A DNA stretch of 56,466 nt. Origin: Kurthia senegalensis. Lineage in GTDB: Bacteria; Bacillota; Bacilli; Bacillales_A; Planococcaceae. This document shows, piece after piece, positions 45,282 through 54,121 of this stretch. Below the pieces are notes generated by a model. The model saw only the letters and a list, made by a program, of their open reading frames with translations. It was not told where the DNA came from and ran no database searches. Each line of letters starts with the position of its first letter. Position 1 is the first letter of the stretch. The DNA is taken from assembly GCF_000285595.1 (NCBI RefSeq), contig NZ_HE611064.1:1-56466 (forward strand), read 5' to 3'. A program made the position numbers and the translations under genes.

Positions 45282-45510
45282 GTTCAGCACCAAATACGTT
45301 TCCGGGTTGTACAACTTCTCGTGAAATCGTAATTGCACCGAATCGGCGTAAGTGGACGATACATTCAGGGGTAGAATTGATGATTTTATCAATGTAATAA
45401 TCTTGTTTCGCTTCTTCGATTCCCATACCGTTAAATTCATCACGAAGGGCATACATATAAACGTTTTTTTCATCGTTTGTCAAGACGCTAGGATTTTTGG
45501 ATGTTTCCAT
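45277..45510 (-). CDS. Hypothetical protein, 77 aa
   Basis: Not recognised. Soluble; N-terminus METSKNPSVLTNDEKNVYMY, helix DEFNGMGIEEAKQDYYIDKI, then strands CIVHLRRFGAITISREVV. AAAGGAG precedes ATG 45510. The extreme 3' end touches the terminator stem. Confidence 0.7.
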   Translation of the reverse strand: METSKNPSVLTNDEKNVYMYALRDEFNGMGIEEAKQDYYIDKIINSTPECIVHLRRFGAITISREVVQPGNVFGAEL

Positions 45511-45686
45511 ACTATTAACTCCTTTAAATCAATCTATTTTTAGTATATCACACGTAAAAGAGAACATTGAATGAACATTTTATACGTATATTGCAATTTT
45601 AACCTGCTCTTTGGTAGAATAGTCAAGACGATACAGTTCAATTTAAGCTGTCGTATAGATTATAGATCATTTCAGGAGATGACAAT

Positions 45687-46112
45687 ATGAAGAAAAAATC
45701 TTTATTCGCTGCGGTTGCATTATCAGCTGTAATTTTAGCTGGTTGTGGAGAAAAAGCTGTTACATCTGAACAAGTGAAAGAATCAGCTGTAGCTGACTTT
45801 GCTACTGAGTACTTACAAGATGCGAAAAAAGCTGACGAAAGTGGCTTAATCGTAATCGAAAGTGCGACAAACCAATACTTATACTTTAAAAATGCAGAAG
45901 GCGAAGCTGTAAAAATTAAAGATATGAAATTTACGAAAAAAAGTGATACACGTAACTCAAACTACCGTGTAGATATTACAACAGAAGCTGCTAAAGATGC
46001 AGCTGATGGTGATGCGGTATATGAATTCCAAAACGCTAAAAACTTAGAAACACTTGATATTTACGTAGATGGTAAAGAAACACCTGTTTCTAAAGTATAC
46101 GCAAACCACTAA
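45687..46112 (+). CDS. Lipoprotein, 141 aa, unknown function
   Basis: Signal peptide with lipobox ILAGC (Cys20), followed by ~120 acidic/polar residues predicted to form a small beta-rich domain (YLYFKNAEGEAVKIKDMKF, NYRVDITTEAAKDAADGD). GGAG precedes the ATG. Codons are strongly biased to A-ending forms and alanine/lysine-rich, suggesting good expression. Confidence 0.83.
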   Translation: MKKKSLFAAVALSAVILAGCGEKAVTSEQVKESAVADFATEYLQDAKKADESGLIVIESATNQYLYFKNAEGEAVKIKDMKFTKKSDTRNSNYRVDITTEAAKDAADGDAVYEFQNAKNLETLDIYVDGKETPVSKVYANH

Positions 46113-46123
46113 TATTCGTTTAA

Positions 46124-46157
46124 TCAAAGGGGATCCAATCGGATTCTCTTTTTTTAT
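46124..46157 (+). terminator. Probable terminator of the 45687 gene
   Basis: GGGGATCC / GGATTCTC hairpin (with wobble pair) followed by T7. Confidence 0.7.
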
Positions 46158-46176
46158 TGAAAGAAAGGAAAATCGT

Positions 46177-46566
46177 ATGCATAGCCGAAGCGCGGTAGTC
46201 TTAGTAGAAAATAATAAAGTGGCACTAATCAAACGAAGAAAAAACGGACGCACGTATTATACATTTCCCGGTGGTAAAGTAGAAAGCGATGAAACGATTG
46301 AAGAAGCGGCCGTGAGAGAAGCGTATGAAGAGTTAGGTGTACACGTTCGCATTGGTGAATGTGTTTTAGCATTGCCGTATAACGGGACGCAGTATTATTT
46401 TACGGCAACGAAGGAGCATGGTGTTTTCGGAACGGGACAAGGCGAAGAATTTCAACATCAAAACGCCCACAACTCGTATGAAGCGGTATGGTTATCACTT
46501 GGTGAAATCGCATCGATTGACCTTATCCCACTAGAAATGAAGCCGTGGTTAGCAAGATTAAATTAA
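46177..46566 (+). CDS. NUDIX hydrolase
   Basis: 129 aa. Complete Nudix box with GGKVESDETIEEAAVREAYE followed by ELGV (pattern GX5EX7REUXEEXGU). The N-terminal SAVVLVENNKVALIKRRKNG is typical of MutT-type folds. It hydrolyses a nucleoside diphosphate derivative; the substrate is unknown. ATG 46177 follows AAAGGAA by 6 nt; upstream in-frame codons lie in the preceding terminator. Confidence 0.88.
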   Translation: MHSRSAVVLVENNKVALIKRRKNGRTYYTFPGGKVESDETIEEAAVREAYEELGVHVRIGECVLALPYNGTQYYFTATKEHGVFGTGQGEEFQHQNAHNSYEAVWLSLGEIASIDLIPLEMKPWLARLN

Positions 46567-46577
46567 TATGAGTGAAA

Positions 46578-46621
46578 TAAAAAAATCCTAGCGTGCAGTT
46601 TATGCATTCTAGGATTTTTTC
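46578..46621. terminator. Bidirectional terminator
   Basis: AAAAATCCTAG..TGCA / TGCA..CTAGGATTTTT stem between convergent nudix and TSUP genes. Confidence 0.9.
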
Positions 46622-46634
46622 GTGAAGAAATGGT

Positions 46635-47402
46635 TTAATGGAAATAATCGTACGTATTTTTTGATAATAGGGCGATGGTAACGATGATAAATAAAATACG
46701 TACGTAGCCACTTCCGTGTTTTATCGCAAACTTCGTGCCGACAATGGCACCGAATACTTGTGCAGCCCCCATGGCAAGTCCGTATACGTAATTGATTTGT
46801 CCTAATGAAGCGAACAACAAAAGTGCGGCGATATTACTGCCGAAGTTTAAAAAACGTGCGCTCGTAGCGGCTTTTAAAAAGTCGTAGCCGATCATTAAGA
46901 AAGCGAAGATGAAAAACGAACCTGTTCCGGGTCCGAGAAATCCATCGTACGCTCCGATGAAAAAGACGACGATGCAAAAAATAGCGTATCGTTTTTTCGT
47001 TAATTTTTCATATGTTGAAATCGTACCCCAATCTTTTTTCAATAACGTATAAATTAAAACGATGACAAGCATAATGAGCATTAAAGGTTTCATCACTGTC
47101 GGGTCCATTAAGTGAACGGCATAAGCACCTAAAAGCGAGCCGACAAAAACGATTGGAAATAATTTTTTGACAGAGGAAATGTCTAAGTTTCCAGAGCGGT
47201 AGAACGTAATGACGGACGTCAGAGAGCCCATTGTGCCTGCTAATTTATTTGTAGCGACGGCTGCTGCAGGTGAAAGACCAGCGAAGAGAAGAGCAGGCAA
47301 GCCGATTAGACCCCCGCCCCCAACGACTGAATCGATAAAAGCGGCTAGAAATCCGAATAAAACGAGTATGAGTAACAATTGAAAATCAATATCTATAAAC
47401 AC
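46635..47402 (-). CDS. TSUP (TauE/SafE, YfcA-like) membrane transporter
   Basis: 255 aa, about eight membrane segments. N-terminal TSUP repeat FGFLAAFIDSVVGGGGLIGLPALLF with AAVATNKLAG, and the second repeat YDGFLGPGTGSFFIFAF. The family exports sulfite or other sulfur-containing or organic anions. GTG 47402 follows AAAGGGATGGG. Divergent from a TrmB regulator with a palindrome between them, suggesting regulation by that protein. Confidence 0.9.
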   Translation of the reverse strand: MFIDIDFQLLLILVLFGFLAAFIDSVVGGGGLIGLPALLFAGLSPAAAVATNKLAGTMGSLTSVITFYRSGNLDISSVKKLFPIVFVGSLLGAYAVHLMDPTVMKPLMLIMLVIVLIYTLLKKDWGTISTYEKLTKKRYAIFCIVVFFIGAYDGFLGPGTGSFFIFAFLMIGYDFLKAATSARFLNFGSNIAALLLFASLGQINYVYGLAMGAAQVFGAIVGTKFAIKHGSGYVRILFIIVTIALLSKNTYDYFH

Positions 47403-47423
47403 ATTCCCATCCCTTTCTTATGT

Positions 47424-47443
47424 GTTACTACCGTAATAGTAAC
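47424..47443. promoter_or_regulatory. Palindromic operator between TSUP and TrmB genes
   Basis: Perfect inverted repeat GTTACTA / TAGTAAC with a 6-nt spacer, centred in the 88-bp divergent intergenic region. A second weaker repeat ATGTT / AACAT follows. Likely bound by the TrmB-family product; inference. Confidence 0.68.
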
Positions 47444-47490
47444 ATAGTATGTTATGATTGAACATAATAATATTTTAAAAGGAGGACGCT

Positions 47491-48285
47491 ATGGAACAAT
47501 TAATTATGCAACTCAAAAATATGGGGTTTACGGAATATGAAGCAAAAGTGTTTGTTTCACTCGTCGAACTAGGAATTGCGAGTGCTTCTGACGTTAGTAA
47601 ACATTCTACAGTGCCACGTGCACGAGTGTACGGCATTTTGGACCAACTAGTAGAGAAAGGTATCGTATTCAAAGTCGAACGTGAAAAAGCGACGTTGTAC
47701 AATGCAATCGCTATTGATTTGTTGATTGAGCAAACAGCTCAAAATTTTGAACGTAATTTACAGAGAGCAAATGAACAATTGAAACAACTCGAACGGAAAA
47801 AGAAAGCACCAGTCGAACCACAAGTACGGTCGTTACAAGAGAAAGAAACAATTGTACAGTATTGTATTCATTTACTTGAAAAAGCTCAACATACGATTTT
47901 AATTTCGATGTGGGGAGATATGTATGAGACGCTTCAACCGCATATCGAGAAAGCGAATGAACGGATTGGTGTGAAAGGTTTAACGATTCAAGCAGAGCAT
48001 ACGATTGAATCGATTGATCACCATCGTTCCACGACGTATACGAAAACAGCGATGAATCCGCATTGGTTTATTATTTCAATTGACCATGAAGAATGTTTGT
48101 ATGGGTCACCCGTTTCTGAAAGGAGTTCGGCTTTTTTAACGGATGATCCGATGCATGTGTACATTTTAGAAGATTATATTTGGCATGATGTGTTAGTGAA
48201 CCGATTAGTGAATCGTATGGATGAAGAAACAGACAGTTGGATTAAGGAAGAAAGAAAGGCATTCTTTAATCAAAAAAACCGCTAA
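47491..48285 (+). CDS. TrmB-family transcriptional regulator
   Basis: 264 aa. N-terminal winged helix (LKNMGFTEYEAKVFVSLVEL, SDVSKHSTVPRARVYGILDQ), a coiled-coil linker (NFERNLQRANEQLKQLERKK) and a C-terminal PLD-like TrmB sensor domain (HTILISMWGDMYETL). TrmB regulators classically sense sugars. Here the divergent partner is an anion exporter, so the effector may differ. AGGAGG precedes the ATG. Confidence 0.88.
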   Translation: MEQLIMQLKNMGFTEYEAKVFVSLVELGIASASDVSKHSTVPRARVYGILDQLVEKGIVFKVEREKATLYNAIAIDLLIEQTAQNFERNLQRANEQLKQLERKKKAPVEPQVRSLQEKETIVQYCIHLLEKAQHTILISMWGDMYETLQPHIEKANERIGVKGLTIQAEHTIESIDHHRSTTYTKTAMNPHWFIISIDHEECLYGSPVSERSSAFLTDDPMHVYILEDYIWHDVLVNRLVNRMDEETDSWIKEERKAFFNQKNR

Positions 48286-48306
48286 CGAATTCGTTAGCGG
48301 TTTCTT
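48272..48306. terminator. Bidirectional terminator overlapping the end of the trmB-like gene
   Basis: AACCGCTAACGAA / TTCGTTAGCGGTT perfect palindromic stem with flanking A7 and T runs. Confidence 0.9.
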
Positions 48307-48308
48307 GC

Positions 48309-48467
48309 TTAGAAACCATTTTGTTTTTGGAACTGGGCAAGTAGTTGATCTAATTTTTCTTTTTCTTTTAAATATTGTTCAGGTGTTACAGACGTATCAT
48401 TTAATAATGAGGCTAGGCGAGTGATTTCTTGTTGAATCATCTCTTTTGTAATTTGTTCTGTCATCAT
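48309..48467 (-). CDS. Small helical protein, 52 aa
   Basis: Not recognised. Mostly one amphipathic helical hairpin: MMTEQITKEMIQQEITRLAS, then PEQYLKEKEKLDQLLAQFQK. ATG 48467 follows AAAGGAG by 6 nt. An in-frame upstream extension lacks a binding site and is rejected. Confidence 0.72.
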   Translation of the reverse strand: MMTEQITKEMIQQEITRLASLLNDTSVTPEQYLKEKEKLDQLLAQFQKQNGF

Positions 48468-48628
48468 GTTAACTCCTTTATGTGTATGTAACGTAATTGT
48501 ACTATTAGTCTCATGTTCTGTCATCTTAGAATAATGGTTGCAAATTCGTGACAATGTGTATTTTTCGTCGCTATTTTAAAGTGAGTTATGCTATTGTTAA
48601 ATGGATAGAAAGTGAAGGTGTTCGATAG

Positions 48629-48886
48629 ATGATGGAAGGTAAATTAAACTGGTTTGGTTTTATTGGTGTATTTGTAGGTTTATTTTTATTAGCACAACCA
48701 TTTGAATCTTCACTGCGCGTTAGTGCCTTATCGAATTGGTATGCAGTAGGTGCAGGATTTTTCATTTATTTCATAGGTGTCGTATTTTCAACATTCGGCT
48801 TCTTGCGTGAAAAAACGAATTTGCGATGGATTAATATGATCGGAATTTTCGTCGGTTTAGCTATTTTATCTGTATTTATGTTTTAA
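48629..48886 (+). CDS. Small membrane protein, 85 aa
   Basis: Not recognised. Three membrane segments (WFGFIGVFVGLFLLAQPF, WYAVGAGFFIYFIGVVFSTF, INMIGIFVGLAILSVFMF). AAGGTG is 8 nt before ATG 48629. Terminator directly downstream. Confidence 0.74.
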   Translation: MMEGKLNWFGFIGVFVGLFLLAQPFESSLRVSALSNWYAVGAGFFIYFIGVVFSTFGFLREKTNLRWINMIGIFVGLAILSVFMF

Positions 48887-48900
48887 TAATGTGTAGAACG

Positions 48901-48935
48901 AGAAGTTACTTAGTAGATAAGTAACTTCTTTTCCT
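48901..48935 (+). terminator. Terminator
   Basis: GAAGTTACTTA / TAAGTAACTTC perfect stem with a short T run. Confidence 0.9.
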
Positions 48936-48972
48936 ATTGTCGGAACAATTTTTAGAAGAGGGTGACTCAAAG

Positions 48973-49599
48973 GTGAGTAGGGAAGAACAAAAAAGAGAGC
49001 GCCGAAATAACATTATTGCAGTCGCTAAAAAACAGTTTTTATTACACGGTATGCAAAATGTGCAGTTGCAAGATATTGCGAAAGATGCGGGTGTGGGGAT
49101 TGCGACATTATATCGTTATTTTCCAAATAAAGATCAACTCATTATTGCGGTTAACAATGATATTATGCAAGAGATGACGAATACGATTCATCAGATTGTC
49201 AGCGAATCTTTGACAGCTTTTGAACAATTAGATCGTTTACTAACATATTATATAGACTTAGCGGATGAGCCTGCGCATCAATTCGTTAAATTTTTTAAGA
49301 CGTTTGAAATTTATAAAGACGAAGTATTAAATGATTCTGAAAATTATCAAATGTTTTTACATATCCGAAGAAATTTTGCAGATGTTTTATTACAATTAGT
49401 GGAAAATGGACAGCAAGATGGCTCTTTTCGAAAAGACATCGATTTAGAAGTGTTCGTATTTACAGCAGTACAAAATGTTAGTTACTTCGTTTCAGAAGCG
49501 GTGCTAGTAGAACATGATCCAACATTAACCGTTGATTTGAATCCGAAAAAGCAACTGCAACTTTTGAAAGATATGTTTTTACAATATGTAAGACCTTAA
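48973..49599 (+). CDS. TetR-family transcriptional regulator
   Basis: 208 aa. N-terminal helix-turn-helix (NNIIAVAKKQFLLHG, LQDIAKDAGVGIATLYRYF) and a helical ligand domain. GTG 48973 is 9 nt after GAGGGTG; earlier in-frame codons fall in the preceding terminator region. An SDR gene lies downstream behind a perfect palindrome, so the regulator probably controls it. The ligand is unknown. Confidence 0.87.
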   Translation: MSREEQKRERRNNIIAVAKKQFLLHGMQNVQLQDIAKDAGVGIATLYRYFPNKDQLIIAVNNDIMQEMTNTIHQIVSESLTAFEQLDRLLTYYIDLADEPAHQFVKFFKTFEIYKDEVLNDSENYQMFLHIRRNFADVLLQLVENGQQDGSFRKDIDLEVFVFTAVQNVSYFVSEAVLVEHDPTLTVDLNPKKQLQLLKDMFLQYVRP

Positions 49600-49601
49600 G
49601 T

Positions 49602-49664
49602 TTGACTTGTGTACGAAAAACATGGTACTTTTAATTATGAAAAGTGATAGTTGACTATCACTTT
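49602..49664 (+). promoter_or_regulatory. Promoter and 24-bp perfect palindrome upstream of the SDR gene
   Basis: TTGACT (49602-49607), 18 nt, TACTTT (49626-49631), then AAAGTGATAG / CTATCACTTT with spacer TTGA (49641-49664). No T run follows, so an operator for the TetR-type regulator is more likely than a terminator. Confidence 0.72.
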
Positions 49665-49683
49665 AATAAGGAGGAAATAAATT

Positions 49684-50418
49684 ATGTCTCGATTATCAGG
49701 TAAAGTTGCAATTATTACAGGTGCTGCTCAAGGCATGGGTGCTTCTCATGCGAAAAGATTTATTGAAGAAGGCGCGAAAGTCGTTCTTACAGATTTAAAC
49801 GAAGAAAAAGGTTTAGCATTCGCTAAAGAATTAGGCGAAAATGCACTTTTCGTTAAACAAAACGTAGCTTCAGAAGAAGATTGGAAAAATGTAATCGCGA
49901 AAGCGGAAGAAACATTCGGCCCAGTAAATGTATTAGTAAATAACGCTGGTATTACGTATGCGAAAAGCATTTTAGATTTATCTTTAGATGATTACATGAA
50001 AATTGTAAACATCAACCAAGTTTCTGTATTTTTAGGTATGCGTGAAGTAACAGCTTCTATGCAAAAAGCAGGTGGCGGTTCAATTGTCAACATTTCGTCA
50101 ATTAACGGTTTAGTTGGTGGTGCAGTAGGTTACACAGATACGAAATTTGCTGTTCGTGGTATGACAAAAGCAGCAGCTCTTAACTTATCTGGATACGGTA
50201 TTCGCGTAAACTCAGTACACCCTGGCGTTATCGCAACACCAATGATTATGCAAGAAGATGCAAAAGATAAAATTGAAGAATTCGCAAAACATATTCCATT
50301 AAAACGCGTTTCTCAACCAGAAGAAGTATCACAATTAGTTGTATACTTAGCTTCTGACGAATCAAGCTACTCAACAGGTGCAGAATTTGTTGTAGATGGT
50401 GGACTTACAGCTCAATAA
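49684..50418 (+). CDS. Short-chain dehydrogenase/reductase
   Basis: Classical SDR, 244 aa. Cofactor motif TGAAQGMG, NNAG, catalytic Ser in NISSINGL and Tyr/Lys in YTDTK, and the C-terminal DGGLTAQ. Asp at the end of strand 2 (VVLTDLN) favours NAD(H). It resembles FabG-like hydroxysteroid/3-oxoacyl reductases; the substrate is unknown. AAGGAGG precedes the ATG. Codons are unusually A/T-ending and homogeneous, suggesting high expression when induced. Confidence 0.9.
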   Translation: MSRLSGKVAIITGAAQGMGASHAKRFIEEGAKVVLTDLNEEKGLAFAKELGENALFVKQNVASEEDWKNVIAKAEETFGPVNVLVNNAGITYAKSILDLSLDDYMKIVNINQVSVFLGMREVTASMQKAGGGSIVNISSINGLVGGAVGYTDTKFAVRGMTKAAALNLSGYGIRVNSVHPGVIATPMIMQEDAKDKIEEFAKHIPLKRVSQPEEVSQLVVYLASDESSYSTGAEFVVDGGLTAQ

Positions 50419-50431
50419 GATCGTCTATATA

Positions 50432-50463
50432 TAAAAGAGAAGCTATAGGCTTCTCTTTTTTGC
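50432..50463 (+). terminator. Terminator of the SDR gene
   Basis: AAAAGAGAAGC / GCTTCTCTTTT stem with T6. Confidence 0.92.
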
Positions 50464-50466
50464 GTA

Positions 50467-50504
50467 AAAAAACCTTCTCACTTTTTATAAGTGGGAAGGT
50501 TTTT
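50467..50504 (-). terminator. Terminator of the PAP2 gene
   Basis: AAAACCTTCTCACTT / AAGTGGGAAGGTTTT stem; on the minus strand it ends in a T run. Confidence 0.88.
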
Positions 50505-50506
50505 CA

Positions 50507-51076
50507 CTAATCTTTTTTAGGTATGAAAGGAATCTTATACCAAATGTTAACGAAGAATGATGTAATTGGCTCCATAATGAAGCGAATGCTCACGATAATA
50601 CTTGCTGCAATGAAGCCTACGACGATTCCACCGAGTACATCACCAGGATAATGGTTTCCTACATAAATACGAGAAAAACCTGTTAAAAGGCCAAATAACA
50701 CGGCTAGCGTGCCCCATTTACGGTGACGTAATAATAAACCGAATGCAATACCAAGTGCGCCAGCTGTATGATCACTCGGGAAAGAAGCATCGGCGTCATG
50801 TGGAACGAGTAAATTGATGTCTGCATGTGTAACGAATGGGCGTGCTTCAAAATAGAAGTGCGCAATAATTACATTAATCACGATTGCTAAAACACCTGCA
50901 ATCCCTGCATACAATGCCGATTTTTTCGTATATGTATTTCCGAAGAGCCACATGCAAGCAAGAATCACCGCAAAAACGAGTAGTGCGCCGTTTGTCGTAG
51001 CAATCATGAACTTATCTAAAAAGGTCGTCCCATCTCCAGCGAGTCCATTAATTGACTTTAATAAATCGTAATTCAA
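50507..51076 (-). CDS. bcrC: PAP2-family phosphatase, undecaprenyl-diphosphatase type (BcrC-like)
   Basis: 189 aa, five to six membrane helices. The full phosphatase signature is present: FEARPF, PSDHTAG and SRIYVGNHYPGD. BcrC-type enzymes recycle undecaprenyl pyrophosphate and give bacitracin tolerance. The assignment to BcrC rather than another PAP2 enzyme rests on length and the N-terminal NYDLLKSINGLAG pattern. Confidence 0.87.
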   Translation of the reverse strand: MNYDLLKSINGLAGDGTTFLDKFMIATTNGALLVFAVILACMWLFGNTYTKKSALYAGIAGVLAIVINVIIAHFYFEARPFVTHADINLLVPHDADASFPSDHTAGALGIAFGLLLRHRKWGTLAVLFGLLTGFSRIYVGNHYPGDVLGGIVVGFIAASIIVSIRFIMEPITSFFVNIWYKIPFIPKKD

Positions 51077-51172
51077 AACATAACCTCTTTTCTAAAGTAT
51101 ATACAATCACTCAGTTTAGCATATACATTGCATTTTGCAATAAAGTAAACGAAACTGTCATAGGAAAAGTTT

Positions 51173-52449
51173 CTATGGAAGGATTGTTTCTTTTTGAGGA
51201 TCATGTTTTTTAAGCAAAATGACGAATAAACTACCGAAAAGACAAAAAATACCGGCAAGGACAAAAGTGGAAACGTATGAATTTGAAAAGCTATACAATA
51301 AACCGCCACCATACGTTGCGACTGCTGCACCTACTTGGTGAAAGGCAACCATCCATCCGTACATCATCGCCGATTTTTTCATGCCGAATTCACGGCGTGT
51401 TAAGCCAATCGTTGGTGGAACGGTGGCAATCCAATCTAAACCGAAGAAAATAGAAAAAATAATGAGTAACGGAATCGAATTTTGTTCTAAGGCAAGAGGA
51501 AGTAATAAAAGAGATAAACCGCGGAAACCATAATAAATAAAAAGCAACCATCGATTGTCAAAGCGGTCGCTTAACCAACCTGATAAAGTCGTCCCAATCA
51601 AATCAAAAATACCCATAAAGCTTAGCATCGATGCGGCTAATACAATTGGAATACCGTAAGACATGCAAAAGCCGATAAAATGTGTACCGACAAGACCAGT
51701 CGTTGATAAGCCACAAATAAAGAAGCTACTAGCTAATAACCAAAAGGCACGGCTTCTCATACCTTCCATTAAGGAGAGCCAAACGAGTTTAAAAGGATTA
51801 ACTTTTTTCTTCGTAGAAGTTGTCTTTTGTTGTTTTTCGATGTAGATGTTTCACCTAAAGCGTTCGTCCCGATTTGTTCAGGCCAGTCTTTCATGAAAAG
51901 GAGCAACAGTAAAAGTGTGACGATGCTTAAAAATAAAATAAGACCAATAGCATAGCTCCAATTATAACGAGCGATTAACGTCGCGAGAACAGGTAGTAAG
52001 ACGAGCTGTCCCGTCGCGGTAGCGGCTGTGAGTATTCCGACTGCGAGCCCGCGTTTTTTAACGAACCAACGATTGGCTACTTGCGTACTTAAAACGGTTA
52101 AAAATAAACCCGAACCAATGCCGATCATAACGCCCCAAATGAGAATCAAATGCCATGTTTTCGTCATAATGAACGTTAAGCTCAAACCGACGGCTAAAAG
52201 TGCCATTGAATAAATCATCATTTTCTTTAGTCCAAATCGTTCGACAAATGCGGCCATAAAAGGACCTGAAAAGCCGTATAAAAATAAGCCGACAGCAAAA
52301 GCGAATGAAATCATCGAGCGACTCCAACCGAATTGTTGTTCAAAAGGCTCGATAAAAACACCAGAAGAAGAACGGATAATTCCAGCGACAATAATCGAGA
52401 AAAAACTAATCGCTAAAATAATCCAACTGTAGTGCATCTTTTTCATCAT
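51173..52449 (-). CDS. Major facilitator superfamily transporter (frameshifted)
   Basis: 12-helix MFS protein (~425 aa) similar to oxalate/formate or monocarboxylate-type permeases: YSWIILAISFFSIIVAGIIR, RSSSGVFIEPFEQQFGWSRS, GIGSGLFLTVLSTQVANRWF and, in the second half, SFFICGLSTTGLVGTHFIGF. The two six-helix halves are in different frames. The junction is in the central loop, most simply a missing base in the T5 run at 51833-51837 (A on the coding strand), after which ...KKKVNPFKLVWLSLMEG continues. Substrate unknown. Confidence 0.84.
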
Positions 52450-52739
52450 ATGTATGCCTGCTTTCTTAAAAAATAGTATATGAAGAAAATATTATTAGAT
52501 AATTCAAAATAATTCAATATTTATTTTTAAAAGTTTATTTTATAGGTATAAAAACTTAATTTGAGGGTATATGTCTTTTGTCGGACTTTTTCTCCTAGAA
52601 AAATTCAATAAACAGGTAGAGAAGAGTTAACTTTTTTCGACGATTAGTGTTATTATGAATTACGTTATCGATACATGTGAATTGTTCATCGGCTCACATG
52701 GAAGCAACTAGAAATGTTACATGGAAGGAATGTACCCAT

Positions 52740-53990
52740 TTGAACTATAAATATAAACTCGCAACAGCAACACTTTTAGCTTTAACGACTATGACTGCAC
52801 CTACAATGTCTCATACATACGCTCAGGCGGAGACAGTGAACGAAGTAACTAAACAACAAGTAAGTGATGCACTGACTTCAAATGCTTTTTTGAATAGCAT
52901 TGCAAATGATGCTGCAACGATTGCAAATGATGCCGGTTTGTATGCCTCTGTTATGATGGCACAAGCAGCGCTAGAAAGTAACTATGGTCGAAGTGGGCTA
53001 GCAAGTGCACCTAACTTCAATTTATTCGGAATTAAAGGGCAATACAACGGGCAAAGTGCGTCTTTCTCTACAAAAGAACAAACGAAAGATGGCGATGTGT
53101 ATCAAACTGTTGCCAATTTCCGTCAATATGCCTCATATGAGCAATCCCTGCAAGATTATGCAGATTTGCTATCAACAACACCTTATTATGCCGGTACGTT
53201 AAAAGCGAATACGATGTCATATAAAGACGCATTAAGTGTTCTTCAAGGAAAGTATGCGACAGACCAACAATACGCTTCGAAACTACAAGATGTGATCGAT
53301 ACGCATGATTTAACACGTTTTGATCAAGTAGCGGGGAAAACAATCATTACGAATGAAGATGGGACGACAACGACAAACTACGTAGCGAAAAAAGTGATTG
53401 CTGTCGTGCAAGGGGATTCATTGTCACGCATCGCTAAAACGTATGATGTAACAGTCGAACAGTTGATGGAATGGAACGGTTTGAAATCAACATTGCTTGC
53501 CATTGGAGATGAGTTGATCGTTTCGATTGATTCGAATTCAAAAGAAACTGTCGCGACAACAGTAAAAGAGCCGGTTGCGGCAATCGTTGAAAAGAAACCG
53601 GTTTATAAAGCAACGAAGAAATACAAAGTGAAACGTGGCGATTCATTAACGAGTATTGCGAAAAAACACCGTGTTTCTTCGGATGATTTAAAAGAATGGA
53701 ATGAGTTAACGACTGCTAAATTAACGAAAGGTCAACAGTTAATTGTAGCGATTAAGCGTGTAGATACGAAAAAGGCGACTAAAAAATCATCTCCAGCTAA
53801 AGTAGAAATCGTGAAAAAAGATATGCCTAAAAAAGAAGCGAAAATTAAGCCACGTTATTATACGGTCCAACAAGGTGATTCTTTAGCATCTATTGCACGT
53901 GCTTTTACGACGACAGAAACGAAATTAAAACAATTAAATGAATTAACGACGAGTCTTGTGTACACAGGACAAAAAATAAAAATTCAATAG
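52740..53990 (+). CDS. Secreted glucosaminidase with three LysM domains
   Basis: Peptidoglycan hydrolase, 416 aa. TTG 52740, 9 nt after GGAAGGAA, opens a clean signal peptide (NYKYKLATATLLALTTMT...AQA). GH73-type N-acetylglucosaminidase domain ~45-190 with catalytic Glu79 in AQAALESNYGRSG and NLFGIKG. Three LysM cell-wall-binding domains follow (VVQGDSLSRIAKTYDV, KRGDSLTSIAKKHRV, VQQGDSLASIARAF), separated by Lys/Thr/Pro-rich linkers. The long upstream extension from ATG 52677 is rejected because it would bury the signal peptide. Confidence 0.9.
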   Translation: MNYKYKLATATLLALTTMTAPTMSHTYAQAETVNEVTKQQVSDALTSNAFLNSIANDAATIANDAGLYASVMMAQAALESNYGRSGLASAPNFNLFGIKGQYNGQSASFSTKEQTKDGDVYQTVANFRQYASYEQSLQDYADLLSTTPYYAGTLKANTMSYKDALSVLQGKYATDQQYASKLQDVIDTHDLTRFDQVAGKTIITNEDGTTTTNYVAKKVIAVVQGDSLSRIAKTYDVTVEQLMEWNGLKSTLLAIGDELIVSIDSNSKETVATTVKEPVAAIVEKKPVYKATKKYKVKRGDSLTSIAKKHRVSSDDLKEWNELTTAKLTKGQQLIVAIKRVDTKKATKKSSPAKVEIVKKDMPKKEAKIKPRYYTVQQGDSLASIARAFTTTETKLKQLNELTTSLVYTGQKIKIQ

Positions 53991-53997
53991 TAAGCCT

Positions 53998-54030
53998 AAA
54001 GCGAGAATTTTCAACGTTCTCGCTTTTTAT
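53998..54030 (+). terminator. Terminator of the glucosaminidase gene
   Basis: AAAGCGAGAA / TTCTCGCTTT stem with T run. Confidence 0.92.
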
Positions 54031-54121
54031 TTTCTTTTTTAATAGCGAAAAATACATATTTTTTTGAAATAGGCATGTATAGCCTATAATAGAGATAAAA
54101 GAAAAAATGGTAGGTGATGAT

